64,000 nucleotides of DNA. Source: Betaproteobacteria bacterium Ga0077526 (GTDB lineage: Bacteria > Pseudomonadota > Gammaproteobacteria > Burkholderiales > Ga0077523). The position numbers and the translations under genes were made by a program. Below are positions 17,340 to 26,555 of the stretch, one piece after another. The notes under the pieces were generated by a model. It saw only the letters and a list, made by a program, of their open reading frames with translations, did not search any database and was not told where the DNA came from. The stretch lies in the NCBI GenBank assembly GCA_001464765.1, contig LNDV01000034.1, forward strand, positions 806,001-870,000, given 5' to 3'. How positions within the stretch are numbered: the stretch's first letter is position 1; every line of letters begins with the position of its first letter.

Positions 17340-17383
17340 GGGCGAGGCAGCAGAGCAACGTTCCGTTGCCCCGCCCCTCGCCC
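17340..17383 (-). terminator. Nested hairpin between convergent genes
   Basis: Outer arms GGGCGAGG (17340-17347) and CCTCGCCC (17376-17383) enclose a second stem GCAACG-TTC-CGTTGC. On the minus strand the structure is followed by TTATCGTT. It would end transcripts coming from the glycosyltransferase gene at 17574 and perhaps act both ways. Confidence 0.5.
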
Positions 17384-17573
17384 GTCTCTCCCCGAAACCG
17401 TCCCGGCCCATCGGCCGGCGCTTCGGGGTACGTCTCGATGTACGGCTATGTCGCCGCTTGTTGACTTCCAGGTCTCCACTGCGTCCGCATCGCGCGGATC
17501 GAAATCCCCGCTAGTTGAATCTCGATGGGACGAATCTTGACGATCCGTGAGATTCACCGCCATATGATCAACC

Positions 17574-19352
17574 TCAGGCGCGGGAGACCTCGTCGAGCAG
17601 ACGTTCGAAATGGCGTTCAACCGGACGCATGAACAGACGCGGCCGGCACAGCGGGGAGTGGCGTACCTGCTCCCGGAGGGACTGACGGAGACGATCGAGA
17701 GCCGGAACGTCCCGGGCAAGCCCGGATGCAATGGCAACGTACCGGTCGTCATCCTCGGCCACCAGTTCCGCGAGACCGGCGGCCCGCAGGTGACTCACGG
17801 TGTGATTCGAGGCAAACCGCCGGCCCACCCGGGTGATCACCGGAACCCCCATCCAAAGTGCATCGCAGGTGGTCGCGCCGCCCGAGAACGGCATCGGGTC
17901 GAGGGCAATGTCGACGTCCCCGTACTCCCCGAGCATCGCCGCATGCGGCGACGAGTCCCGAAACGCCACGCGCGACCCGTCGATACCGTGGTCCGCGAGT
18001 GCACCGAGAATCCGGTTTCTCGCGAACGGGTGCTCGGCATGCCGCCACTTGATGAGCAGCCGGGAATCCGGCGCCGAGGTCATGATGCGCGCCCACAAAG
18101 CCAGCGTCGCAGGGCCGAGCTTGGCCAGCTTGTTGAAGGACCCGAAGGTCACGTAGCCATTGCGCAATGCCGGACTCGGCCCGACCGCGGGGGCGAAATC
18201 GGGCGGTGAGTAGCAGGCGAAGTCGAAAGGCAGGGTGAGTACACGCTCGCTGTAACTCCCATGATTCTCAGGGGGTGAGACGAACGGGTCGCCGAGGAAG
18301 ACGTCCATGCCGGGCAGCTGCGTGGACCCTTCGTAGCCCAGCCACGTTGCCTGGACCGGGGCCGCCCTGGCCGCGAACACCGCGAGCCGATGGCCGCCGG
18401 TGTAGCCGTTGAGGTCGACGAGTACATGGATGCGCTGCTCGCGGATCCACTGCGTGAGCGGACCGGGACCGAGCGCCGAGACGTCGACCCAGTGATCCAC
18501 GCAACCCTGCATCTTTGCCGTCAGCGCGTCCTTCACCGCCGATGTCGTCAGAGCCCAGACCTCGAACCGGGTCCGGTCGTGTCCTTCGAGAATGCTCTGG
18601 ATGAAGAATCCGGGCGCGCTCGCGCGGAAGTCCGACGACAGGTAGGCGATCCGGACCCGCTCGTCGGGATGCCGGGCCGGCGGACGGAAGGTCGCGCGAA
18701 GTGTGTCCGGGACGCTCTGGACGATCCGTCCCGCAGCCGCGGCGGCCAGCGCGGCGAGGTCAGCCTCCCCCATGCGTTCGGAGAACTGGCTCACCAGGAG
18801 GTAGTTGGTGGCGTAGAGCGTCTCGGTGGGATCGCAGGCCGTGGCCCGCCGGAAGGCATCGATCGCCCGATCCGTATGGCCCAGTTCCCAGTACACCTTG
18901 CCGCGCTGGTTGTGGACCGCTCCGAGATCCGGTGCGGCTGCGGCGGCTTCCTCCATCGCCCGCATGGCGATGTCGATCAGCCCGGCGCTGAAGGCACTGC
19001 CGGCCTGGGAGGTGAGGAGCTGCGCCCGGGCGACGAGGTCCTCGCGACTGTCCAGCGCCTTGCCGTAGGCCGTAACGGCGGCGTCGTGCCGACCGCAGGT
19101 CGCGTACAGGTTGCCGAGGTTCTGCCAGGCCTCCGGGTAGCCGGGCAGGAGCGCGATGGCCTGCAGATAGGCGGCCTCGGCTTCGGCCAGCCGGCCGAGC
19201 GCCCGTGCGGCCGCGCCGCGGATGAGCCAGCCGTCCGGCCGGTTGGTCCAGGCGTCCCGATGGGCTTCGAGCGTGCTGACGCAGTGGGCGGCGTCGCCAC
19301 GCTGGTACGCGGCGAAGGCGTCCGCCAGCGGGTCGCGCGCCGCTTCGGTCAT
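17574..19352 (-). CDS. TPR-containing SPINDLY/OGT-like glycosyltransferase (GT41)
   Basis: This is a 592-residue protein. The first 200 or so residues are TPR repeats (for example AEAEAAYLQAIALLPGYPEAWQNLG). The C-terminal two thirds are GT41-like: YLSSDF, LVDLNGYTGGHRL, GSFNKLAKLGP and the donor-site segment PFSGGATTCDALWMGVPV. Enzymes of this kind add GlcNAc, glucose or fucose to Ser/Thr of proteins such as flagellin or adhesins. In many relatives YVSSDF is followed by a histidine three residues on. Here the stretch reads DFRASAPG, so that residue is missing, as in some bacterial SPINDLY forms. Its ATG overlaps the stop of the upstream methyltransferase-fusion gene (TGATG), so the two act together. 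Confidence 0.87.
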   Translation of the reverse strand: MTEAARDPLADAFAAYQRGDAAHCVSTLEAHRDAWTNRPDGWLIRGAAARALGRLAEAEAAYLQAIALLPGYPEAWQNLGNLYATCGRHDAAVTAYGKALDSREDLVARAQLLTSQAGSAFSAGLIDIAMRAMEEAAAAAPDLGAVHNQRGKVYWELGHTDRAIDAFRRATACDPTETLYATNYLLVSQFSERMGEADLAALAAAAAGRIVQSVPDTLRATFRPPARHPDERVRIAYLSSDFRASAPGFFIQSILEGHDRTRFEVWALTTSAVKDALTAKMQGCVDHWVDVSALGPGPLTQWIREQRIHVLVDLNGYTGGHRLAVFAARAAPVQATWLGYEGSTQLPGMDVFLGDPFVSPPENHGSYSERVLTLPFDFACYSPPDFAPAVGPSPALRNGYVTFGSFNKLAKLGPATLALWARIMTSAPDSRLLIKWRHAEHPFARNRILGALADHGIDGSRVAFRDSSPHAAMLGEYGDVDIALDPMPFSGGATTCDALWMGVPVITRVGRRFASNHTVSHLRAAGLAELVAEDDDRYVAIASGLARDVPALDRLRQSLREQVRHSPLCRPRLFMRPVERHFERLLDEVSRA

Positions 19353-20788
19353 CAGAACAGCCCGAAGACGTTCTTGCGCTTCAGCAGGAAGCTCGAATCG
19401 GCCACCAGCCGGCGCAGCGTCGCGACGTGCTCATCCCGCGCCGTGTGGCCGAGGCCGACGAAGTAGAGATCGTTCACCGTCCGGTCTTCCAGGAACGCCC
19501 AGAACCGGAACTGCGAATCGAAATCGATGCCGGCGAAGTCCTCCGGCGCGAGGTTGCGGTAGTAGGCCTGGTCGCCGCCGGCGGGTGACGGGTAGCGCTG
19601 CGATTCGTGCTGGCGCCGGCCGTAGCCCGCGCAACTGACGAACATGAGTCCGCTCGCCTTCAGCATGCGCATGGCGTTTTCGAAGGTGTCGCGCCAGTGC
19701 GGGACGTGCTCCAGGGTCTCGCAGCTCACCACCGTGTCGAAGCTCTCGCCGCTCGCGCTGAAGGATTCCAGCCCGTCGGCCGAGCCGCCTGCGCTGGTGC
19801 CACCGGCGTTGGGCGCGGCAACCCGGCAGTGCTCGAACCATTCCTGCGTGGCTGCCCCCATGCCCGCCCGGGTGATCTCCAGCACCTGGCGGTGGCGGAA
19901 GAAGTCCGGCAGGTGCCGCTTGAGCAGCCCGAGAAAGAACCGCTGCTCGGAGCGGGCCTTGTAGTCGTGCGGCTTCATCCGGTCGCGGACGTTCGCGAGG
20001 ATGTCGAGGATCTCGGCGTTGCCCGGCTGCTCCACGAGGGAGGCCGCCGCGACGCGGGCAGCTTCGGTCAGCCGCTCGGCGCCGTACAGGTGGCGGGCAA
20101 GCCACACCACTTCCGGCTGCTTGAGGACCGGTCGCGAGACCGTGCGCAGGAACAGATCGATGTCCTGCTCGTTCCAGTACAGCCAGAGGTTCTGGGGGCC
20201 GTGGAAGCCGAAGGTCGGACGGCCACTATGGACGGTCTCGTGGGCGAAGCGCCCGGCCAGTTCCACCGGGGCGAAGCGGATGCCGAACTCGCTTTCCAGC
20301 CGCGGGCGGAAGTGCACGCAGATGGCCTGGTCCTCGTGGACGATCGCGTCTTCGGGGAAGCTCGGATCGAGCAGCGCGTTCATGAGCTTCTTCGAGCGCA
20401 GGGAGAAGCCCCCGTTGCCGACGGGGCTGGGGCTCAGGTCCGCCGGCCAGGGGGCGCCGATATAGTCAGTCTCGAGGAAGCCGGGGTCCCAGGCCTCCGG
20501 TCGGGTGACGAAGCCGTCCCACTGGACGATCAGCGCGTGATCGGTCTTCACGTGCGCCGGCATCTGCTTCACGAGGTAGTGCGAGTACTCCCGCTTGCTG
20601 CGGATCTGCGGGATGGTCACGACCTCGATGCCCTCGCCCGGGTCGGCCACGGGCTGGGAGGTGAAGAGCAGAGCGCGGGAGAAGGCGCAGGCGTCCAGGG
20701 ACCGGCGCATCGCCTGCAGGGCGAGCGGCACGTTCACGCAGTCGATGCAGCAGAGGGTGACCTGCTCCAGGGGCAGTCGGGCGGACAA
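19352..20788 (-). CDS. DUF5672 domain fused to a class I methyltransferase-like domain
   Basis: This is a 478-residue two-part protein. Residues 1-225 match the DUF5672 pattern (glycosyltransferase-like, with VQWDGFVTRPEAWDPGF, YIGAPWP, GNGGFSLRSKKLM and HEDQAIC). Residues 285-440 look like a SAM methyltransferase (VSCETLEHVPHWRDTF, then ASGLMFVSCAGYG). The usual glycine-rich motif I is weak, reading LEITRAGMGAA. The protein probably works on the same glycan or glycoprotein as the GT41 enzyme encoded immediately downstream with a one-base overlap. Substrates are unknown. Confidence 0.75.
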   Translation of the reverse strand: MSARLPLEQVTLCCIDCVNVPLALQAMRRSLDACAFSRALLFTSQPVADPGEGIEVVTIPQIRSKREYSHYLVKQMPAHVKTDHALIVQWDGFVTRPEAWDPGFLETDYIGAPWPADLSPSPVGNGGFSLRSKKLMNALLDPSFPEDAIVHEDQAICVHFRPRLESEFGIRFAPVELAGRFAHETVHSGRPTFGFHGPQNLWLYWNEQDIDLFLRTVSRPVLKQPEVVWLARHLYGAERLTEAARVAAASLVEQPGNAEILDILANVRDRMKPHDYKARSEQRFFLGLLKRHLPDFFRHRQVLEITRAGMGAATQEWFEHCRVAAPNAGGTSAGGSADGLESFSASGESFDTVVSCETLEHVPHWRDTFENAMRMLKASGLMFVSCAGYGRRQHESQRYPSPAGGDQAYYRNLAPEDFAGIDFDSQFRFWAFLEDRTVNDLYFVGLGHTARDEHVATLRRLVADSSFLLKRKNVFGLF

Positions 20789-20949
20789 GGGCGGGACCTC
20801 GGACTCGGAGGCGGGCCGACGGGGCCCGGTTCGAGGTCTATATCGGCCCTGCGCACGAGGATTTGAGGGAAAGTCCCTCGCGAAATCGGGTACGTCCGGG
20901 GACCCGCGGGCGACTCAGGGGCGCGTCGCCTGCGAGCGGACTCGCGCCG

Positions 20950-21747
20950 TCAGCCGGAAAACATCGATCCGCGCCGGCGGTACGCCCAGATCAGCATGAC
21001 GATCCCGCCCAGCACCATCGGGATGGAGAGCCACTGGCCCATGGTGAAGCCCAGCGCCAGGAACCCGAGGAAGCCGTCGGGCTCGCGGGTGAACTCCACG
21101 AGGAACCGCAGGGTGCCGTAGCCCACGAGGAACACGCCGGAGACCGCGGCCATCGGCCGGCGGCGGGCGGAGAAGAACCACAGGATCAGGAACAGGACGA
21201 CGCCTTCGAGCGCGCACTCGTAGAGCTGCGACGGGTGCCGCGCGAGTTCGTCCACGTTGGGGAACACCACCGCCCACGACACGTCGGTCGGGCGTCCCCA
21301 CAGTTCGGCATTGATGTAGTTGCCGAGCCGGCCGAAGCCGAGCCCCGCGGGCACCAGCGGCGCCAGAAAGTCGGTGACCGCAAACCAGTGCTTCTGGCGC
21401 CGCCAGGCGAAGAACGCCATCGCGATGATGACGCCCAGGAACCCGCCGTGGAACGACATGCCGCCTTCCCACACGTGAAAGATGCGGATGGGATCCTGCA
21501 GGTAGTCGGCCAGCTTGTAGAACAGCACGTAGCCCAGCCGTCCCCCCAGGACCACACCGATCACGCAGTAGAACAGCAGATCGTCCATGTCCTTGTTCGT
21601 CCAGCCGAGATCGGGCCGGGTGCGGACGCGATAGCGGCCCAGCAGCAGGCCGGCGACGAACCCCGCGAGGTACATGAGGCCGTACCAGCGCACGGCCACG
21701 GGGCCGATCGCGATGGCGATGGGGTCAAACTGCGGGTGGACGATCAT
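20950..21747 (-). CDS. lgt: Prolipoprotein diacylglyceryl transferase
   Basis: This is a 265-residue inner-membrane enzyme that moves diacylglycerol from phosphatidylglycerol to the lipobox cysteine of prolipoproteins. About seven membrane helices are seen. The Lgt signature GRLGNYINAELWGR lies at about 138-151, with the catalytic His in MSFHGGFLG and the conserved arginine in HPSQLYE...GRLGNYI surroundings. The start at 21747 (MIVHPQFDP) is typical. It follows mtgA by about 70 bases in the same direction. Confidence 0.96.
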   Translation of the reverse strand: MIVHPQFDPIAIAIGPVAVRWYGLMYLAGFVAGLLLGRYRVRTRPDLGWTNKDMDDLLFYCVIGVVLGGRLGYVLFYKLADYLQDPIRIFHVWEGGMSFHGGFLGVIIAMAFFAWRRQKHWFAVTDFLAPLVPAGLGFGRLGNYINAELWGRPTDVSWAVVFPNVDELARHPSQLYECALEGVVLFLILWFFSARRRPMAAVSGVFLVGYGTLRFLVEFTREPDGFLGFLALGFTMGQWLSIPMVLGGIVMLIWAYRRRGSMFSG

Positions 21748-21816
21748 GCGGGGCTCGAAAGCAAAGGGGCTCGATTATAGGGGCAGCCCTCCGCTGGCCG
21801 CGTGATCCGCACGGCA

Positions 21817-22536
21817 TCAGGGCACGCTCGCGTGGGGCATCCGTGCGAGGATGATCCCGGTCTTGCGGTTGAGGTTCGGATGGTTGCGGTTCTTGTCGTA
21901 GAACCGCGGGTTGGGAACCATCGCCGCCAGCCGCGCGGCCTGCGCCGGACCCAGCGCCGCCGCGGTGGACCGGTAGTAGTACCGCGCCGCGGCCTCGGCA
22001 CCGAACACGCCGTTGCCCCATTCGATCACGTTCAGATAGATCTCGAGGATGCGCCGCTTGTCCATGACCGCCTCGAGCATGACCGTGATGATGGCCTCCT
22101 GCAGCTTGCGCCAGGGCGTCTTCTTCGACGACAGGAACAGATTTTTCGCGAGCTGCTGGCTGATGGTGGAGCCGCCCGCGACGATGCGCCCCTTGGCGAG
22201 ATTCTTCTCGTAGGCCTTCTGCAGGGCTTCCCAGTCGAAGCCTTCGTGGTCGAGGAACTTGGAGTCCTCCGCGGCCACGATGGCTCGCTTCAGGTGAACG
22301 GAGATCCGCTCGTATGGCACCCAGCGATGCTTCAGCTCGGCGTCCGGGTTCTTCTCCTGCAGCACCTCGAGCTGGTCTTCCATGAAGCTGGAGGTGGACG
22401 GGTTGAAGCGCGTCCACCACAGGACGTGCGCGAAGATCCAGAGCTGGTAGACCAGCACCAGCACCGTGAACACCAGCAGCGCGCGCCAGACGAGCCGCAC
22501 GCCCTGCCGGAACAGGCCGGGCCGATTCTGGCTCAC
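21817..22536 (-). CDS. mtgA: Monofunctional peptidoglycan glycosyltransferase
   Basis: This is a 239-residue GT51 enzyme that polymerises lipid II glycan strands at the inner-membrane outer face. One N-terminal membrane helix (about 18-38) anchors it. The catalytic glutamates are in AAEDSKFLDHEGF and in the segment ILEIYLNVIEWG; GGSTISQQLAKNL is conserved. No transpeptidase domain follows. Its ATG overlaps the aroE stop (ATGA), which fits the common betaproteobacterial aroE-mtgA order. Confidence 0.96.
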   Translation of the reverse strand: MSQNRPGLFRQGVRLVWRALLVFTVLVLVYQLWIFAHVLWWTRFNPSTSSFMEDQLEVLQEKNPDAELKHRWVPYERISVHLKRAIVAAEDSKFLDHEGFDWEALQKAYEKNLAKGRIVAGGSTISQQLAKNLFLSSKKTPWRKLQEAIITVMLEAVMDKRRILEIYLNVIEWGNGVFGAEAAARYYYRSTAAALGPAQAARLAAMVPNPRFYDKNRNHPNLNRKTGIILARMPHASVP

Positions 22537-23357
22537 GGCGTCTCGCCAGCCCGCAGCCTCGCGAGGACCGGCGCGGTGTCCGGACGCACGCCGCGCCAGA
22601 CGAAGAAGGCCTCGGCCGCCTGTTCGACGAGCATGCCCAGGCCGTCGGCGAGCGCGCCGGCGCCGTCTGCGCGGGCCTGGGCGAGAAAGCCCGTCTCACC
22701 CTTGCCGTACATCATTTCGTACGCAAGGCTCCCCGGCGCGTAGAGCCCGCGCGGGAGATCCGGTGCGGCGCCTTCGACGGAAGCCGAAGTGGCGTTGATG
22801 ACCACGTCGAACATCGAGCCGGCGAGTGCGACAAAGCTGGAGCCTCGCACCGGACCCTGCGCGGCGAACTGCGCCGCGAGCTGCTCGGCCTTGGTCACCG
22901 TGCGGTTCGCGATGACGAGTGCCTGCGGCTTCCGGGCGAGCAGCGGCAGGATCACACCCTGCGCCGCGCCGCCGGCGCCGAGCAGGAGGATGCGGGCATC
23001 GCCCAGCACCGCGCCGAGGTTCTTTTCGAGATCCCGCGTGAGCCCTTCGCCGTCGGTGTTGTCGGCGAGACAGCGGGTACCGTCGAACGCGAGTGTGTTG
23101 ACGGCGCCCGCGGCTTGCGCGCGCTCGGTCCGTTCCGGCGCGTAGTCGAAGGCTTCGAGCTTGAAGGGCAGCGTGACATTGAGACCGCGCCCGCCCGCCG
23201 CGCGGAATTCGTCGATCGTCGCTCGGAAGCCGTCGAGCGGCGCGAGGATGCGGTCGTAGGTGAGGTCCTGACCGGTCTGCCGGGCGAACGCCGCGTGGAT
23301 GAGCGGGGATTTGCTGTGGGCGATGGGGTTGCCGACGACGGCGTAGCGATCGGTCAT
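22533..23357 (-). CDS. aroE: Shikimate dehydrogenase (NADP+)
   Basis: This is a 274-residue cytosolic enzyme that reduces 3-dehydroshikimate to shikimate. The substrate site is seen in NPIAHSKSPLIH, the catalytic lysine in NVTLPFKLEAF and its aspartate partner in ADNTDGEG. The nucleotide fold has GAGGAAQGV, and ANRT follows as in NADP-specific AroE. The length is normal. It is upstream of and overlapping with mtgA, and separated from the tonB-like gene by a REP cluster. Confidence 0.96.
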   Translation of the reverse strand: MTDRYAVVGNPIAHSKSPLIHAAFARQTGQDLTYDRILAPLDGFRATIDEFRAAGGRGLNVTLPFKLEAFDYAPERTERAQAAGAVNTLAFDGTRCLADNTDGEGLTRDLEKNLGAVLGDARILLLGAGGAAQGVILPLLARKPQALVIANRTVTKAEQLAAQFAAQGPVRGSSFVALAGSMFDVVINATSASVEGAAPDLPRGLYAPGSLAYEMMYGKGETGFLAQARADGAGALADGLGMLVEQAAEAFFVWRGVRPDTAPVLARLRAGETP

Positions 23358-23392
23358 GGTTCAGCCGGCGATGGGGGTGCGGCTCGATGATG

Positions 23393-23550
23393 TCCCCGGA
23401 GTCGCGGCATTCGCCGCTCGTCCGGGCTACGGGGCCGTGCCGACTCGGCGATTTTCGTAGCCCGGATGGAGCGCATGCGGAATCCGGGGTGCGGTGAGGC
23501 GCGGCGCGGCGTTGTTCCCGGAGTCGGGCGTTCGCCCTCGTCCGGGCTAC
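23393..23550. repeat. REP-like cluster between tonB and aroE
   Basis: Three units are present: 23393-23430 ending GTCCGGGCTAC, an inverted unit 23457-23489 starting GTAGCCCGGATG, and 23517-23550 again ending GTCCGGGCTAC. They occupy most of the gap between the two genes. Confidence 0.85.
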
Positions 23551-23603
23551 GCGGGTGTGCCGACTCACCGAGGTGAGTGGCCCCGTCGACGGATGCCCGC
23601 CCG

Positions 23604-24524
23604 CTATTCGCTGAGCAGCTCATCGCTCTTCGTGAACACCCAGCTCCGCGTGATGCTGAGAATGTCGTAGTCCTTTCGGATGGACGGCGGAAACGGCGCG
23701 AAGGGCGCGGCGAGTTGAACGATGCGGCGAGCCGCGCGGTCGAGCACGGGAAACCCCGACGACCGATCGATGTCCACCTTCTCGACGGAACCATCGGCGC
23801 GGATGGCAACGGTGATGAGGAGCGAACCGTACTGACCGAGGCGCTTGGCCTCCGCCGGGAAATTGTGCGTACCGACGCGCTCGATCTGCTGCCGCCAGTC
23901 GTCCACGTACTGCGCGTAGACGACGCCTTCCGTGCGAGCGCCGATGAACTTGCGCTTGGGAAGCTTCTGGTAGTGCTCCCACTGCTTGGCGATCTGCGCC
24001 TCGAGCCGCGCGATCTGCATGCGGCGGGCATCGGTGTCGGGGTCCGTGCGCGGGTCGGACCGGGCATCGACGGGGCGCGGCGACTCGGGGGAGGCGACGA
24101 CGACGTTGTCGGAGCGCATCTGCGTCATCAGCGTCTGTACTTCGTTCTCTAGACGCTGCACGCGGCGCGCGGCGAGCGTGATCTCCTCGTCGGGCGTGCT
24201 GTTGCTGATGACCGGCAGGTTCGACTTGGCCCGGCGGTCGGCTTCGGTGTTGCCGCCGCCGTCGAGATTGGCCTGCGCGAGGGCGTCGGCCTTCGTGGGT
24301 TTGCGGGCCGACTTGCTGTTGACGAGGACGATCTCCATCGGCGGGTTCAGGTTCTCGAGCAGCCGGGTGTCCGGGGGCACGAACTTGATGAACAGCAGAA
24401 CCGCGTGGACGGCGACGGAGATTGCGAGCATCACCGGCAGCATCGAGCTGCGGCGAGGGTCGGGCAGCGTGAACCCGGAGGGGATCAGCGTGCCTGCAAG
24501 GGTGGCCTGCGACGAATAAGCCAA
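23604..24524 (-). CDS. tonB: TonB-like energy transducer
   Basis: This is a 306-residue inner-membrane protein that would pass ExbBD energy to outer-membrane receptors. A cytosolic N-terminus (1-27) is followed by one membrane helix (about 28-46, MLPVMLAISVAVHAVLLF). The periplasmic stalk (about 60-190) is charged and coiled, not Pro-rich as in classical TonB. The C-terminal TonB fold reads QYGSLLITVAIRADGSVEKV with DRSSGFPVLDRAA. It lies 58 bases after the RNB ribonuclease gene, a pairing conserved in betaproteobacteria. No exbB/exbD gene is present here. Confidence 0.88.
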   Translation of the reverse strand: MAYSSQATLAGTLIPSGFTLPDPRRSSMLPVMLAISVAVHAVLLFIKFVPPDTRLLENLNPPMEIVLVNSKSARKPTKADALAQANLDGGGNTEADRRAKSNLPVISNSTPDEEITLAARRVQRLENEVQTLMTQMRSDNVVVASPESPRPVDARSDPRTDPDTDARRMQIARLEAQIAKQWEHYQKLPKRKFIGARTEGVVYAQYVDDWRQQIERVGTHNFPAEAKRLGQYGSLLITVAIRADGSVEKVDIDRSSGFPVLDRAARRIVQLAAPFAPFPPSIRKDYDILSITRSWVFTKSDELLSE

Positions 24525-24582
24525 TGGCTCGGTGGGGCGCGATCGACGATGGCCGGCATTCTATGCGACACCCCTGCGCATG

Positions 24583-26436
24583 TCATGGAGCGGCTGCCGG
24601 CGCCACCTTGTGGACGAAACGGAAATCGGCGTCCAGACCGAGCAGATCGATGTTGGAGATATCGAGTTCGATGCGCGTGCCGGGCTCGCTTTCCGGCAGC
24701 GACGGCACCCGCGCCAGCAGAGGGATGCGCTCGATGCGCACGAGGCTCTCCCGGATCACCACGGCATGGGAGCGCGTCACGCCTTCCTGCATCAGCCAGC
24801 GCAGGCACCAGTAGCGTTCCATCACGCGCTGCACTTCGGCATACGTGTCGTAGGCCACCTCGAAATCCCGCAGCGTGACGGCGAGAGAATCGTCGTCGTC
24901 GCCGTAGGGTGGTGCCTCGCCGCGCGCCGCCGCGATGATCTGGCGCTGGTTCACGAGGTCCACATAGCGGCGCAGCGGCGAGCTGGACCACGCGTACTGC
25001 TCCACGCCGAGCCCTTCGTGCGGCCCAGGCACGAGTGACATGCGGACCTTCCCGCCGCCCTGCACGCGGTACAGGCCGGCCACACCGTACTCGACGAGCT
25101 GCTTGCCCCACTCGGAATTGGCCAGGATCATCATCTCGGCCACCAGCTTGTCGATGGGCGAACCGCGCCGGCGCTCGACGATGCGGACGCGATCGTTCTC
25201 CACATAGAAGTTGTAGTCCTGCCGGTCGGGCGGGCCGTCGGCCTTGCCGCGGCGGATCTCCAGCACCCGAGCGAAGCGGTACAGCAGTTCGAGCTCGCGT
25301 CCAAACCGGAAATCGAGCGCGCCACTTGCCAGCGCGGCATCGGTGAAGAGGGTGTCGAGCGCATCGATCCGGAGATTCGCCGCGATCGGCACGAGTTCCA
25401 CGCGCGTCTCGAAGCCGACCGGTGTCAGATCGGCGTCGAGAATCGCGTAGAGCGATACCGCGGGCCGGCTATCGCCTTCGAGCAGCGTGAACCGGTCGAT
25501 CGCCGCATCGGGCAGCATCGTGATCTTCTTGCCGGGCATGTAGACCGTCGACAGGCGCTCGGCGGCGATCTCGTCGACGGGCGAACCCGGCTCGATGCCG
25601 AGCGCCGGTGCGGCGATGTGGATGCCCACGCGCCATCGCCCGCCCGGCAGCGCGACAACGGACAGGGCGTCGTCGATCTCGGTCGTGGTGATGTCGTCGA
25701 TGCTGAAGGCCTCGACCTCCGCCGTCGGCAGGTCATCGGGGACGGTGACTTCCGGCACCGGCGGAAAGCCCTCACCCTGCGGAAAGTGGTCGCGGAGGAA
25801 TCGGTGCAGGTGGTAGTCGTGGCTCGACGGGATACCGCCGCAGCGGTCGAGCAGGCGGACCAGAGTGAGGCCGGTGGCCACGGCGGCCGTTTCGAGCGCC
25901 TTGTACTCGATCGTGTTCTTGTCCGGCTCGTAGAGCAGCTCGGCCAGCTTGTCGCGGAAGGCCTCCGGCAGCTCGAACCGGCTGAGCTGCGCGACGTACT
26001 CGGCCTGCTGCTCGGCGAGGCGGCGCTTGCGTTCGGCGCCGGCCAGCGCCGCGTCGAGCGATTCCTTCGGGGCGGCGCGGTAGCGGCCCTTGCCCTTCTT
26101 GTAGAAGTACATCGGCGAGCCGTGCAGGCGCAGGAGCAGACCGGCGGATTCCTCCGGCGTCGGGTTGTGGCCGAAGTACTCCTTGCCGAGGACGGAGAAC
26201 TCGAACTCCTCCTGCGGCGCCACTTCCCAGAGGAAGTTGGGGTCGATGTCCTCGGCGACGTGATGAGCCTGGTCGAGGAAGGCGAGCAGGTTGGGCGTGG
26301 TGAAGCGCAGCATCACGGCATTCGCCTTGACCTTGGTCCGCTTGCCGTGCGCCGTCTCGACCTGCAGGGACGTGGTGTTGTCGGCGAGGATCGTCCCGGC
26401 CTTGAAGCTGCCGTCCTCTTCGTAGAAAAGATTCAC
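24583..26436 (-). CDS. RNB-domain exoribonuclease (RNase II family)
   Basis: This is a 617-residue 3'-5' exoribonuclease-like protein. An N-terminal part of about 230 residues without clear cold-shock motifs precedes the RNB domain. The metal-binding acidic cluster lies in SIDDITTTEIDDALSV, and the later conserved ASSPLRRY-type segment reads WSSSPLRRYVDL. It lacks a clear S1 domain; a short beta-rich tail follows. This architecture matches the betaproteobacterial RNB protein next to tonB rather than RNase R. Confidence 0.9.
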   Translation of the reverse strand: MNLFYEEDGSFKAGTILADNTTSLQVETAHGKRTKVKANAVMLRFTTPNLLAFLDQAHHVAEDIDPNFLWEVAPQEEFEFSVLGKEYFGHNPTPEESAGLLLRLHGSPMYFYKKGKGRYRAAPKESLDAALAGAERKRRLAEQQAEYVAQLSRFELPEAFRDKLAELLYEPDKNTIEYKALETAAVATGLTLVRLLDRCGGIPSSHDYHLHRFLRDHFPQGEGFPPVPEVTVPDDLPTAEVEAFSIDDITTTEIDDALSVVALPGGRWRVGIHIAAPALGIEPGSPVDEIAAERLSTVYMPGKKITMLPDAAIDRFTLLEGDSRPAVSLYAILDADLTPVGFETRVELVPIAANLRIDALDTLFTDAALASGALDFRFGRELELLYRFARVLEIRRGKADGPPDRQDYNFYVENDRVRIVERRRGSPIDKLVAEMMILANSEWGKQLVEYGVAGLYRVQGGGKVRMSLVPGPHEGLGVEQYAWSSSPLRRYVDLVNQRQIIAAARGEAPPYGDDDDSLAVTLRDFEVAYDTYAEVQRVMERYWCLRWLMQEGVTRSHAVVIRESLVRIERIPLLARVPSLPESEPGTRIELDISNIDLLGLDADFRFVHKVAPAAAP

Positions 26437-26555
26437 CGATGCTGGTTCCGCGAGATTTCCGCGCCCGCGCTCGGAAGAGGGCGGTGCCGGAAGGGCCGCG
26501 GATTATAGCCGTCGCGACAGGGCGTTCCTGTCCCGGGTGCGAAGTGCTCGGTAGA

